Source: Sphaerisporangium fuscum
Lineage (GTDB): Bacteria; Actinomycetota; Actinomycetes; Streptosporangiales; Streptosporangiaceae
Reading direction: 5' to 3'
Assembly: GCF_018531465.1 (NCBI RefSeq)
Contig: NZ_JAHDTF010000033.1
Coordinates: forward strand, 62,001 to 126,000
Length of the DNA: 64,000 nucleotides
Of the stretch, positions 53,381-62,392 are shown in pieces (within the stretch, counting starts at the first letter, position 1; each line of letters starts with the position of its first letter). Both the position numbers and the translations under genes were made by a program. Below the pieces are notes generated by a model. The model had not been told where the DNA came from. It did no database searches and saw only the letters and a program-made list of their open reading frames with translations.

Positions 53381-53725
53381 ACCACCGATCTGCCCCGCAG
53401 GCCGGGCGGCGACTCCTCCCGCACCCACGGATCAGACCTCGGCGAGCGACCCCTCAAGGACGAGGCGCGAGCCGCCCAAGTGGCACTCGACATAAGCGCA
53501 GGTCAGGTCGAGCGAGAATCATCTACTGTTAAGAAGCTTTCAAGAAAGAACTGTTAAGAAACTTGACAAAAGAACCCGCCGAACCAACGATGAGGTACGC
53601 GGATCCGCATCCGGCACGTCTCTCCACTTGATGCACGCACCGCGGCGGGCACAGCCCCGGCGGTGCGCCACCCCCCAAGGGCCGGGTCGGCACTACCCGG
53701 CCTGACTTCACTCGTGGGAGTCTTC
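53381..53725. other. Intergenic region upstream of chitinase
   Basis: About 345 bases between the DUF2945 start and the chitinase. The left half has no recognisable signal. The right half has the repeat-rich promoter at 53525-53568 and a 150-base leader with ribosome site GGGAG. Confidence 0.6.
53525..53568 (+). promoter_or_regulatory. Chitinase promoter repeats
   Basis: Two direct copies of ACTGTTAAGAAxCTT (53525-53539 and 53550-53564, one mismatch) flank a palindrome CTTTCAAGAAAG (53537-53548). The second copy runs into TTGACA (53563-53568), a perfect -35. A weak -10 (AACGAT) is 17 bases on. Confidence 0.55.
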
Positions 53726-55471
53726 ATGCACCTCCGCACTCTGCTGCGCACGGCGGTCGCGGCTGTCACGACCGCCGTCACGGCGTTCGGCCTCGGCGTC
53801 GTGGGCACCGCGCCCGCCCACGCGGCGGCCGCGCTCCCCAGCCATGTCTTCGCCCCCTACTTCGAGGCGTGGACCGGGGACGACCCGGCGACACTGTCCC
53901 AGCAGTCCGGGGCCAAGTACCTCACCATGGCGTTCCTCCAGGCCGCGACCAAAGGGTCCTGCACGGCGTACTGGAACGGCGACACCAGCATGCCGATCTC
54001 GTCCTCGACCTTCGGCGCGTCCATCTCCAGCATCCGCGCCTCGGGCGGCGACGTGATCCCGTCCTTCGGCGGGTACACGGCCGACAACACCGGCACCGAG
54101 ATCGCCGACAGCTGCACGAACGTGAACAGCATCGCCTCGGTCTTCGAGAGCGTCATCACCACCTACGGCGTCACCCGCATCGACCTGGACATCGAGGACA
54201 ACTCCCTCACCAACAGCGCCGGGATCGACCGCCGCAACAAGGCGATCAAGCTGGTAGAGGACTGGGCCGCGGCCAACGGCAAGACCGTGCAGTTCGCCTA
54301 CACCCTGCCGACCACGACCAGTGGCCTGGCCTCCAGCGGCCTGAACGTCCTGCGCAACGCGGTGACCAACAACGCCAGGATCGACGTCGTCAACATCATG
54401 ACGTTCGACTACTACGACGGCGCCACGCACCAGATGGCGACCGACACCCAGACCGCCGCCACCGGCCTGCACGACCAGCTCAAGACGCTGTACCCCGGCA
54501 AGTCGGACACCGAGCTGTGGAACATGATCGGCGTCACCGAGATGATCGGCATCGACGACTACGGCCCCGCCGAGACGTTCACCACCGCCGACGCCGCCCC
54601 CGTGCTCAACTGGGCCACGAGCAAGGGCCTGGCCATGATCTCGTTCTGGGCGCTCCAGCGCGACAACGGCGGCTGCCCGGGCACCGGCGGCTCCGACAGT
54701 TGCTCGGGCATCTCCCAGAGCACCTGGTTCTTCAGCCAGACCTTCGCACCGTTCTCCGGTGGCGGCGGCACCCCGGGCAACGACTTCTCGGTCACCCTGT
54801 CCCCCTCCACGGGCTCGGTCGCCCCCGGCGGTACCGCGACGGCCACCGTGAACACGGCCGTCATCAGCGGCCCCGCGCAGACGGTGAACCTCACCGCCAC
54901 CGGCGCCCCGGCCGGCGTCACCGCCACCCTGACCCCCGCCTCCGTCACCGCCGGCGGGTCCTCGTCGCTCAAGCTGGTCACCACGTCGTCGGCGGCGCCG
55001 GGAACCTACCCGATCACCGTCACCGGCACGGCCGCCTCCGGCAGCCACAGCGCGACCTTCACTCTCACGATCACCGGGTCGTCCGGCGGCGGCTCCGTCG
55101 CCAATGCCGACTTCGAGTCCGGAAGCCTCGCCCCCTGGAACTGCCAGCCCGGCGGCACGGTGACCGGATCGCCGGTACACGGAGGCACGCACGCCCTGCA
55201 GGTGACCCCGACCGCGAGCCAGACCGGCGAGTGCACCCAGACGCTGACCCTGTCGCCCAACCACGCCTACACGCTGAAGGCGTGGGTGCAGGGCAGCTAC
55301 GCCTTCCTCGGGGTCTCCGGCGGCGCCAGCGCGAGCACGTGGACCTCCTCCAGCGGCTGGACCCAGCTCTCGCTGCCCTTCACCACCGGGTCCTCGGGCA
55401 CCGTGACGCTGTCGGTCCACGGCTGGTACGGCCAGGCCAACGTCTACGCCGACGACTTCACCCTGACCTGA
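53726..55471 (+). CDS. Secreted GH18 chitinase with Ig-like and C-terminal CBM
   Basis: A 581-residue exported enzyme. Signal peptide 1-34 (AHAAAA cleavage). GH18 catalytic domain about 38-350 with SIRASGGDVIPSFGGYTADN, the catalytic DLDIED (near 155-160, DxDxE form), and FSMISFWALQRDNG-like end. An Ig-like beta domain (about 355-470: DFSVTLSPSTGSVAPGG) and a carbohydrate-binding module (about 475-580: NADFESGSLAPWNCQPG) follow. Start at 53726 after GGGAG. Monocistronic with promoter repeats and a terminator. Degrades chitin outside the cell. Confidence 0.93.
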   Translation: MHLRTLLRTAVAAVTTAVTAFGLGVVGTAPAHAAAALPSHVFAPYFEAWTGDDPATLSQQSGAKYLTMAFLQAATKGSCTAYWNGDTSMPISSSTFGASISSIRASGGDVIPSFGGYTADNTGTEIADSCTNVNSIASVFESVITTYGVTRIDLDIEDNSLTNSAGIDRRNKAIKLVEDWAAANGKTVQFAYTLPTTTSGLASSGLNVLRNAVTNNARIDVVNIMTFDYYDGATHQMATDTQTAATGLHDQLKTLYPGKSDTELWNMIGVTEMIGIDDYGPAETFTTADAAPVLNWATSKGLAMISFWALQRDNGGCPGTGGSDSCSGISQSTWFFSQTFAPFSGGGGTPGNDFSVTLSPSTGSVAPGGTATATVNTAVISGPAQTVNLTATGAPAGVTATLTPASVTAGGSSSLKLVTTSSAAPGTYPITVTGTAASGSHSATFTLTITGSSGGGSVANADFESGSLAPWNCQPGGTVTGSPVHGGTHALQVTPTASQTGECTQTLTLSPNHAYTLKAWVQGSYAFLGVSGGASASTWTSSSGWTQLSLPFTTGSSGTVTLSVHGWYGQANVYADDFTLT

Positions 55472-55529
55472 CGATCCCCGTCCACAGACCCGAACCAACC
55501 AGGACAAGCTGACAGCCCACCCGTACCAA

Positions 55530-55562
55530 GGCCGCCGCACTCCGCCACGAGATGCGGCGGCC
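55530..55562 (+). terminator. Terminator after chitinase gene
   Basis: Perfect 9-bp arms GGCCGCCGC / GCGGCGGCC with a 15-base loop, 58 bases after the stop. Confidence 0.7.
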
Positions 55563-55647
55563 TCCCCATGCCCCGGGCCGGCGACGACTGTCGGTACTGA
55601 TCGCTACCTTGGCTGCATTCGGCGTTCCCGAGAACGAGAGTGTGCGG

Positions 55648-56235
55648 GTGGAGATCACTTACGCGGACATCGCCTGGCTGGTCGAGGAAGAGGAGCTAGG
55701 CGATCTGTGGTGCCTGACCTACGTGAAAGGCCTCGATGAGGCCGAGGCGCTTCGGCGCATGGGTGCCGAAGCGGACAGCGTCCGGCCTCTGACGTACGAG
55801 GCGCTGATGGACGAGGGACTGTTCCAGGACACGGCTCTCGCCGCGCGTCTGGACGAGTGGACCGTGCTCATCGAGGTGTACGGCTGGCAGGCCACAGAAT
55901 CTGCGGTCCTGCGGGCACTGTCGGCCGGGACAGAGGTCGTGTCGGTCTTACGGCACGACTACTACGCCAACGAGTTCGCGTATGCCGTCGACGGAGAACT
56001 GGTGACGTGCTTCAACTACATGCACCCCACACAGCGATACGGCAGTGATCCGGATCGCCTGGTGGACGTGATGAGGGAAGTCGGCTTCGATCCTGGCCGC
56101 GAGGGAGACCGTACGGAAGACGATAAGCCGATAGATCGAGCTCTACGGCTTGCGGCCCGGCTGACCGGCGTCGTCCTGACCCAGGAAGTCTTGGGCGGAT
56201 GCCTCATGGGCGGTGTGATCTATCCACACGCCTGA
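55648..56235 (+). CDS. DUF6461 hypothetical protein
   Basis: A 195-residue cytoplasmic protein with the DUF6461 pattern: IAWLVEEEELGDLWCLTYVK, GLDEAEALRRMGA, EVYGWQATESAVLRALSAGT, VSVLRHDYYANEFAYAVDGE. I start it at the GTG at 55648 because GAGAG lies 7 bases before it; the frame is open to 55552. Function unknown; family members occur singly or in paralogous groups in actinomycetes. Confidence 0.75.
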   Translation: MEITYADIAWLVEEEELGDLWCLTYVKGLDEAEALRRMGAEADSVRPLTYEALMDEGLFQDTALAARLDEWTVLIEVYGWQATESAVLRALSAGTEVVSVLRHDYYANEFAYAVDGELVTCFNYMHPTQRYGSDPDRLVDVMREVGFDPGREGDRTEDDKPIDRALRLAARLTGVVLTQEVLGGCLMGGVIYPHA

Positions 56236-56426
56236 TGCGGCAGGCGGCGTGATGACGCGGGGCCAAGACTTACGACCCGCGCCAAGCACTGATCCGTCAG
56301 GGAACCGGTTGCGAGCGGAGGAGCGCGCTCCACTGCGGAGAGCCGGGTTTACGCGACTCGCTCACCGAGTCTGACATTTCCCACTATGGTGCCCAAAGAT
56401 CCCCAGACGTCTGTCACAGGAGTCCT

Positions 56427-57902
56427 ATGTCGCACGTCGAACCTCTCCGGGAAGGCGACCCCACCGCCGTGGGGCCCTACCGGTTGTTCGGACGTCTGGG
56501 CGCGGGCGGGCAAGGCGTGGTCTATCTGGGCCAGGGGCTCGACGGCAGACCGGTCGCGGTCAAAGTGCTGCGCGAGGGACTCACGGACGAGCGCTTCGCG
56601 AAGGAGATCGACGCGGCGCGCCGGGTGGAGCCGTTCTGCATCGCCCAGGTGCTCGACGCCTCCCTGGGCGACCGGCCGTACATCGTCACCGAGTACGTCG
56701 AAGGGCCCTCACTCCAGCAGGCCGGCCGCCACACCGGCGCCGACCTGCAACGACTCGCCGTGGCGACCGCCACCGCACTGGCGGCCATCCATCAGGCGGG
56801 CATCGTCCATCGCGACTTCAAACCCGCCAACGTGCTGCTCGGACACGGCGGACCCCGAGTGATCGACTTCGGGATCGCCCGGTCTGTCGAATCGGGGATC
56901 ACGGCTACGAGCAGCATCGTCGGCACCCCCGCGTACATGGCCCCGGAGCAACTCGCCGGAGAGCGGATCGGGCCGGCCGTCGACGTGTTCGCGTGGGCGT
57001 CGGTGATCGTGTTCGCCGCCACCGGGGTGCCCCCGTTCGGTGAGGATTCGCTGCCCGCGGTGATCAACCGGATCCTGCACAACGAGCCACAGCTCGGCGA
57101 CCTGCCGCAACCGTTACGCGGCATCGTCCTGACGTGCCTGGCCAAGGATCCGGCCCGCCGCCCCGCCATGCGCGACGTGTTGCTACAACTCCTCGGCGGG
57201 CAGACCGCGCCAGGGCGTCCGGACGGTGCCGACGCCAGGAGTCCGTCCACGGTTCCCGGGCGGCGGCGACGACCGCGCGGGAACAGGACGGTGGTCGTCG
57301 CGGGCCTCTCCGGTGTGGCGACGCTGGCGGTCGCCGGTGCCGTCTTCTGGGGAGCCACCAACGTCTGGGCCCCTCGGGAACCACAACCGAGTTCGCCACC
57401 AATGGCGTTCAACCCCGCCAGGACGGCGACCTCGGCGAAAACGCCGCCCCCGACGAAACCCCGCGAGCGTCCGAAAAGGACCAAGAGCCCGTCCCCGGCG
57501 AGACCGACGGCCACGACGAAGCCGACCATGAAGCAGACCGCGAAGCCGACCGTGTCCGTTCCCAAGCCGACGACCTCATCGGGCGGTGGTTCCTTCCGGA
57601 TCGCGAGGGTATGGGCCATGGGCGCCCGGAAGGCCAACACCCAGGACTGTCAGATCGGCCAGAGCAACACCTTCGGCCTGGTCGAGGGGACCAAACTGTC
57701 CACCACGTTCCACTATGAATGGATCCTGGACGGACGGGTGGTGGAACGCAACGAGTCCGTCATCGCCGAGTCCCACACTCAGCAGGTCGTCGGCCCGCTG
57801 GTACAGCCGAACGGCCCGCACCGGATCACCCTCCGCCTCACCTCTCCCGCGACGACGTCGAGAACGCTCTCGTTCACCATCTGCCCGGTCGGGACCGAGT
57901 GA
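56427..57902 (+). CDS. Ser/Thr protein kinase, membrane anchored (first of tandem pair)
   Basis: A 491-residue Hanks-type kinase. Glycine loop LGAGGQGVVYLG (about 17-28), Lys in VAVKVL, catalytic HRDFKPANVLLG (about 128-139), DFG in VIDFGIAR, APEQLAG. A basic Pro/Arg linker, one membrane helix (about 291-311), then a Lys/Thr/Pro-rich stalk and an extracytoplasmic domain with CQIGQSN. No PASTA repeats. Start at 56427 after CAGGAG. Shares a 185-bp nearly identical block with the next gene. Its stop overlaps that gene's ATG. Confidence 0.94.
   Translation: MSHVEPLREGDPTAVGPYRLFGRLGAGGQGVVYLGQGLDGRPVAVKVLREGLTDERFAKEIDAARRVEPFCIAQVLDASLGDRPYIVTEYVEGPSLQQAGRHTGADLQRLAVATATALAAIHQAGIVHRDFKPANVLLGHGGPRVIDFGIARSVESGITATSSIVGTPAYMAPEQLAGERIGPAVDVFAWASVIVFAATGVPPFGEDSLPAVINRILHNEPQLGDLPQPLRGIVLTCLAKDPARRPAMRDVLLQLLGGQTAPGRPDGADARSPSTVPGRRRRPRGNRTVVVAGLSGVATLAVAGAVFWGATNVWAPREPQPSSPPMAFNPARTATSAKTPPPTKPRERPKRTKSPSPARPTATTKPTMKQTAKPTVSVPKPTTSSGGGSFRIARVWAMGARKANTQDCQIGQSNTFGLVEGTKLSTTFHYEWILDGRVVERNESVIAESHTQQVVGPLVQPNGPHRITLRLTSPATTSRTLSFTICPVGTE
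56601..56785 (+). repeat. 185-bp block nearly identical in both tandem kinase genes
   Basis: 56601-56785 and 58070-58254 match base for base except at 56671/58140 (A versus G). Flanking regions of the same two genes differ at many positions. This covers the alphaC-to-catalytic-loop part of the kinase fold. Confidence 0.95.
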
Positions 57903-59452
57903 TGAGCCCGCTCCTGCCAGAGGACCCCTCGGCCGTGGGCCCCTACCGGCTGCTCGGACGTCTGGGCGCGGGCGGCCAGGGAGTGGTCTACCTGGGCCAG
58001 GGGCCCGACGGCCGTACGGTCGCGGTCAAGGTGCTGGCGGACGGCCTGGCCGGTGACCACCGTTTCGCCAAGGAGATCGACGCGGCGCGCCGGGTGGAGC
58101 CGTTCTGCATCGCCCAGGTGCTCGACGCCTCCCTGGGCGGCCGGCCGTACATCGTCACCGAGTACGTCGAAGGGCCCTCACTCCAGCAGGCCGGCCGCCA
58201 CACCGGCGCCGACCTGCAACGACTCGCCGTGGCGACCGCCACCGCACTGGCGGCGATCCACCGGGCCGGGGTGGTGCATCGCGACTTCAAGCCCGCCAAC
58301 GTACTGCTCGGGAGGGACGGGCCGCGGGTCATCGACTTCGGCATCGCCCGCGCGTCCGACCATTCGCTGACCGTGACGAGCAGCATCGTCGGCACCCCCG
58401 CGTACATGGCGCCCGAACAGCTCGCGGGCGCCCCGCTCACTCCCGCGGTGGACGTCTTCGCGTGGGCCTCGGTGATCGTGTTCGCCGCCACAGGAAGCCC
58501 GCCATTCGGCAACGACTCGCTGCCCACGGTGATCCGCCGCATCCTCCACAACGAGCCGTACCTGGGCGACCTGCCGGGGCCGCTACGCCCGATAGTGCTG
58601 TCCTGCCTGGCCAAGGACCCCGGCGCCCGGCCCGCCATGCAGGACGTCCTGCTCCAGCTCATCGGTGCCCCACCCACCGGTACAGCTGGCGGTACGGCAA
58701 CCGTTCCGGCCGGCCGTCCAGGCGGTACGGGAGGCGCCCCCGTCGGCCGTCACAGTGGTGCGGCGGGCGACCCGATCGGCCGCCCAGCCGGTACGGCGGG
58801 TCATGCTGGGAGTCGCCCACGCTGGAAGGCGGTGTCGGCGGGTGTCGGCGCACTGGTCGTGTCCGCCGCCCTGGTGACCGGAGCGATCACATGGAGACGC
58901 GCCCCGGCGACGACGACCGCGTCCACCCCATCGGCCGCGGCCCAGGGCGCCGCCGCGACAACCGGCACGCAGAAGCGGGGCACCGACGCGACGCCCAGCG
59001 CGCCGCCCAAGCGGACGCGGCCCACCAGAACCGCCGGCGCAACCTCCACCACAGCCCCACGCAGGCAGCGGACACCCACCCCTACGGCCTCCCCGCCGAA
59101 GACCACCACTTCCGTCCCGAGAACCACGACGACGACCGCGGCCGCGGGGAGCGTAAGCCTGGTGTCGCTGAAACTGGACGGACTGCGGACCGAAAAGGGC
59201 TGCTGGTCGTCCAGCCTCTTCCCTGTCGCCACCCTCAAAGGCCCGTCGGGAAAGCAGGTGGAGTACGGCTACCGCTGGATCGTGGACGGCCAGGACGAGG
59301 GATGGAAGACGGACTGGGTGACCGGCACGACCAAGAACCAGCGCAACCCCCTCGGCTCCTTCGAACCGGGCCGGCACACGGTCGTCTTCCGCCTTCTGAC
59401 CCCTTCGAAGGCCAGCGAGAGTGTGCACTTCACGGTGTGCCAGCCGTACTAG
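57902..59452 (+). CDS. Ser/Thr protein kinase, membrane anchored (second of tandem pair)
   Basis: A 516-residue paralogue of the preceding kinase. The ATG at 57902 overlaps the upstream stop (TGATG). The kinase domain has LGAGGQGVVYLG, VAVKVL, HRDFKPANVLLG, VIDFGIAR and APEQLAG. After it comes a repetitive Gly/Thr/Pro-rich linker (about 260-300, GTATVPAGRPGGTGGAPVGR) and one membrane helix (about 322-341), then a Thr/Pro stalk and an extracytoplasmic domain with two Cys. The linker and outer domain differ from the first kinase, so the pair may sense different signals. Confidence 0.93.
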   Translation: MSPLLPEDPSAVGPYRLLGRLGAGGQGVVYLGQGPDGRTVAVKVLADGLAGDHRFAKEIDAARRVEPFCIAQVLDASLGGRPYIVTEYVEGPSLQQAGRHTGADLQRLAVATATALAAIHRAGVVHRDFKPANVLLGRDGPRVIDFGIARASDHSLTVTSSIVGTPAYMAPEQLAGAPLTPAVDVFAWASVIVFAATGSPPFGNDSLPTVIRRILHNEPYLGDLPGPLRPIVLSCLAKDPGARPAMQDVLLQLIGAPPTGTAGGTATVPAGRPGGTGGAPVGRHSGAAGDPIGRPAGTAGHAGSRPRWKAVSAGVGALVVSAALVTGAITWRRAPATTTASTPSAAAQGAAATTGTQKRGTDATPSAPPKRTRPTRTAGATSTTAPRRQRTPTPTASPPKTTTSVPRTTTTTAAAGSVSLVSLKLDGLRTEKGCWSSSLFPVATLKGPSGKQVEYGYRWIVDGQDEGWKTDWVTGTTKNQRNPLGSFEPGRHTVVFRLLTPSKASESVHFTVCQPY

Positions 59453-59605
59453 CCGCGTCGTTCTCGCGGGTTTCGCGAGCCAGGGAACCTCGCCACATTC
59501 GGCGCACCGCGGCTCTGCCTTGTACGGTCCCGCCGATCAAGCACGATTGGCGTTCCGGCCGGAGGCCGGAATGATGACTTCCACATCAGACGAAGGCGGC
59601 CTCTG

Positions 59606-60085
59606 TTGGACATCGAAGTCAGGTATCAACCCACCCCCGACGAAGTGGCACGAGCTCTTCAACAGGGTCTCAGGCGACAACTCAAAGTCACCTATCTGGC
59701 ACTCCCAGCGGTCCTGACCGTGTCAGGAATCGTGTGCCTCCTGCTCGGCACCGTCGGCATGGGCATGGGCATGCTGGCGGGCGCGATCGTGTTTCCCTTC
59801 GCCCTGAACCTGGCGATCCGCCGGACCGGCAAGCGGCAGCTCACCTACCTCTGCGTGCCCACCACGCTCCGGCTGACCGACGATGGGTACGAGTTCCATA
59901 CCGATCGGACCACCAGCACCGTGCAGTGGTCCATGTTCCAGCGCATCGTGAGCACCCCCGAGTTCTGGCTGCTCTTCGTGAACAAGCAATGCACGGGCTT
60001 CCTCCCCCGACGCGCCTTCGACACCGGACAACAGTCCGAACTCGACACCTTCTTCACCGCCCACCAGAACACCGGGGTCAGCTGA
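59606..60085 (+). CDS. YcxB-like membrane protein
   Basis: A 159-residue protein with two membrane helices (VTYLALPAVLTVSGIVCLLL; MGMGMLAGAIVFPFALNLAI) followed by a YcxB-type beta domain (TLRLTDDGYEFHTDRTTSTV, then FLPRRAF). Starts with TTG at 59606, ribosome site AAGG. Function unknown. Last intact gene before the decayed region. Confidence 0.8.
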   Translation: MDIEVRYQPTPDEVARALQQGLRRQLKVTYLALPAVLTVSGIVCLLLGTVGMGMGMLAGAIVFPFALNLAIRRTGKRQLTYLCVPTTLRLTDDGYEFHTDRTTSTVQWSMFQRIVSTPEFWLLFVNKQCTGFLPRRAFDTGQQSELDTFFTAHQNTGVS

Positions 60086-60216
60086 AAACTCTCTCCGAGC
60101 TTTACGGACGGGAGAGGCTGACGAACTGGTCCTCAACGGCGACAGCTCAGCGGTGCGGAACTTTGGTGCTTCCGCGCTCATCCGGGACACTCCCGGCCGT
60201 CCCGGCGCCTAGACCC

Positions 60217-60505
60217 TACGGGCGGCGCGGCCCGAGTACGCGCTCCTCCCCCAGGGCAAGCGTCCGCAACATCCCGCGAGCATCACGCGAGCCATCCGGC
60301 GCCTTGAGACGGCCCCGCTCACCGTGACGGAGCCGCACGAGACCAAGACCATCCGGATCGCCCTCGATACGCTCGCCCTTCGCCTCAATGGTAAGAAGGC
60401 AGGCGCGAACACCGTAGCGTGGCGCTCTGCCACGTCCTTGAGTACCCCGTGGAGTTGGAAGAGCTGCCCGCAAACAAGCGGATCGAGGACGCGCTTGCGA
60501 CCTGA
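60217..60505 (+). pseudogene. Tyrosine integrase remnant 1 (core-binding part, internally deleted)
   Basis: The frame reads LPQGKRPQHPASITRAIRRL and on through EPHETKTIRIALDTLALRLN, the SAM-like core-binding region typical of actinobacterial site-specific integrases. It is frameshifted near 60430 and resumes as VLEYPVELEELPAN, joined directly to KRIEDALAT and a stop, which looks like the extreme C-terminus of an integrase. The catalytic domain between is missing. A hairpin terminator follows at 60523. Confidence 0.7.
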
Positions 60506-60522
60506 GACTCGCCGTACGTCAA

Positions 60523-60547
60523 GGGTCCCGGATGATCTCCAGGACCC
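60523..60547 (+). terminator. Terminator after integrase remnant 1
   Basis: GGGTCCCGGA / TCCAGGACCC arms, one mismatch, 5-base loop. Similar in sequence to the hairpin at 61625. Confidence 0.6.
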
Positions 60548-60629
60548 TTCGACGTTGCTAAGGCCATGCTGACGGTTGCCTGCAGTACATCTTCCCTGCT
60601 GTTAGCGCCGTCGGGGCAGCTGCGAATCA

Positions 60630-61016
60630 TCAGTCTAGAAACTGTTCTAGGTACGCGGCAGCGCGCTCCATGCGTTCTGGATCGTGATCGAATGCACCCA
60701 GTCCGGTATTGCATCCTGCGCACAGCAAGCCTCTTACTCGGAGGGTTTCCCCCTCCCCATCATGATCTACCGCGATCCGCCTCGTGGTTCCCTGCGAGGT
60801 GGTACCACCTTCAGGGGCGGCACAGATCGCGCATCGGCCTTGCTGCTCCTCGTCGCTGCCGACCCCAATCCGCCGACCGTCGCCACCTGAAGATCTAGCT
60901 CCACGTTCACCGTTGACAGCCGCCTGGCGGGACGTTCCGGGAAGAAGGCTTCCAGCCGCCGCCTGGAGAAATAGATCATATTGTTGAAACGCATATCTCT
61001 CCTTGCTCGGTCTCAC
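60630..61016 (-). pseudogene. Recombination endonuclease VII-like remnant
   Basis: The C-terminal part is convincing: CAICAAPEGG, then AVDHDGEGE and VRGLLCAGCNTGLGAFDHDP, the zinc/HNH pattern (CxxC ... DHD ... CxxCN) of endonuclease VII. The N-terminus is odd: the best ribosome site and ATG (AAGGAGAGAT ATG at 60994) belong to a different frame that runs out without these motifs, so the gene is probably frameshifted. Seen beside integrase relics, which fits phage or mobile-element cargo. Confidence 0.6.
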
Positions 61017-61268
61017 ATGAATGATGCCTGACCCGATTCGTCGCGGCTCCGGTTTCTACTGTTAACTCTCGGAAACTGAGCTTGGTCAGTAATGGGCCTC
61101 GATCAGCTCCGGCTGTACCACTGATGATCAACGAGAGGAAGGCCGGAACTCGGACTCGTCGAGCTGGCTACGTCCACGGTGGCGAGGTTGTTGGAGGCGA
61201 TCAGGGCACGTGCACGGTCCTTGAGCACGTGGACCTGCTCGGCATCGGCCAGGGCGAAAACCAAGATC

Positions 61269-61606
61269 CTTCGGCAACACATCGAAGAGTTCGGCGTCAG
61301 CCCGGACGGGCGGATCTTCCGCACGGAACGCGGCGGCGTGGTCGCCTCCACGCCTACACCGAGGTCTGGCAGGAAGCCCGAAAGCAGGTTTTCTACCCCG
61401 CCCAGGTCGCCTCGCCGCCCGCCCGCAGGCCGTACGACCTCCGGCACGCGGCCGTCTCGCTCTGGCTCAACGCGGGTGTGTCGGCATCTGACGTGGCCGA
61501 GCGGGCCGGGCACAGCGTTGACATGCTCCTCTGCGCCTACGCCAGTGCGTCGCCGGACAGCAGGAAATCGCCGATTGGAAGACCGATGATGCCGTGGTGG
61601 CGTGAC
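61269..61606 (+). pseudogene. Tyrosine integrase remnant 2 (catalytic domain, two frameshifts)
   Basis: Reads LRQHIEEFGVSPDGRIFRTE in one frame, shifts after 61352 (apparent 1-base loss), continues AYTEVWQEARKQVF and RPYDLRHAAVSLWLNAGVSA with the catalytic R-x-x-R/H-x-x-R box and GHSVDMLLCAY, then shifts again near 61544 to CVAGQQEIADWKTDD. The N-terminal part is missing. Followed by a hairpin terminator similar to that of remnant 1, as if both descend from related integrases. Confidence 0.8.
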
Positions 61607-61624
61607 GCGCAAGCCGTGCAGGCA

Positions 61625-61649
61625 GGGTCCCGGAAGCTCTCCGGGACCC
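61625..61649 (+). terminator. Terminator after integrase remnant 2
   Basis: Perfect 10-bp arms GGGTCCCGGA / TCCGGGACCC with a 5-base loop. Confidence 0.7.
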
Positions 61650-61682
61650 TTCGGCGTTCCTGTGGCCTGATCGGCGAAACCC

Positions 61683-62108
61683 TCACCAGCCCGTCAAGCG
61701 CTGACGCCACCAGGCGGCGGCATGCCATCCGCTTCTGGCCGCCACATTCGGATCGGGCAAGGTGCGGGCGCGGAACTGCTCGTCCAGTGGATCTACGACC
61801 AGGCGTAGCTCGGCGCGAGCGGCTGCGGGGAGGGCTTGCAGAACCTCTTCCAAGAGGTCACGAGGCTCTACTGGATCACAGCAGAGATATTCCACCGGGT
61901 GCACGTAGACGTACCGGCCTCGCCTTCGACGAAAGCCGGCGTACTGTTCCAACGCATCGGCTATGGCGTTCAGCCAGAAACGTTGATCTTCCAGTCGCCA
62001 TATCGCCCCCTGGGCTTTGGCGGAGAGTCCGCGGATGTGCTTGCGCGGTCCACGCTCTGATGATCGGCTCCGCTGGGATCGCAGAGCTCCAGGCCGCCTA
62101 CGCGGCAT
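61683..62108 (-). CDS. Hypothetical protein (uncharacterised, start uncertain)
   Basis: A reading of about 110-141 residues with believable codon use from about 62050 downwards: GAIWRLEDQRFWLNAIADAL, DLLEEVLQALPAAARAELRL, VVDPLDEQFRARTLPDP, ending AAAWWRQRLTGW. I recall similar small proteins near actinomycete mobile elements but cannot name a family. No good ribosome site marks the start; the true N-terminus may be lost. Confidence 0.5.
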   Translation of the reverse strand: MPRRRPGALRSQRSRSSERGPRKHIRGLSAKAQGAIWRLEDQRFWLNAIADALEQYAGFRRRRGRYVYVHPVEYLCCDPVEPRDLLEEVLQALPAAARAELRLVVDPLDEQFRARTLPDPNVAARSGWHAAAWWRQRLTGW

Positions 62109-62356
62109 TGTCCTTTCGGGTCAGCATGCAGCCGATCATGCCACGTCGTCGTGGACAGCAAAAGGGTCCTCTTCGTGCCCAATACGTGCTCGAGTGCGGC
62201 CTACGATGACGAGGCCGTGGCCTCATCCCCCAGCGGCCCCGAACGCGGGGCCTGACCTGGGGAAACGCGCGCCAAGGTCCATCCTGCGTGTATCCCGTGA
62301 GGGCCTGCGAACGGCCGCTCTGGACGGCCTTCGGCTGCATACCCCCGAAAACCAGA
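62109..62356. other. Region between hypothetical gene and tRNA-Tyr terminator
   Basis: About 250 bases. I see no gene or RNA here; the open frames have composition and lengths expected by chance. Confidence 0.4.
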
Positions 62357-62376
62357 AGAGGCCCCGGAGGGCCTCT
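62357..62376 (-). terminator. Rho-independent terminator after tRNA-Tyr fragment
   Basis: Perfect 8-bp arms AGAGGCCC / GGGCCTCT with loop CGGA. On the minus strand the stem is followed by TCTGGTTTTC. It lies 16 bases beyond the encoded CCA of the tRNA fragment. Confidence 0.75.
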
Positions 62377-62392
62377 AAGCTGGGGTTTCTGC

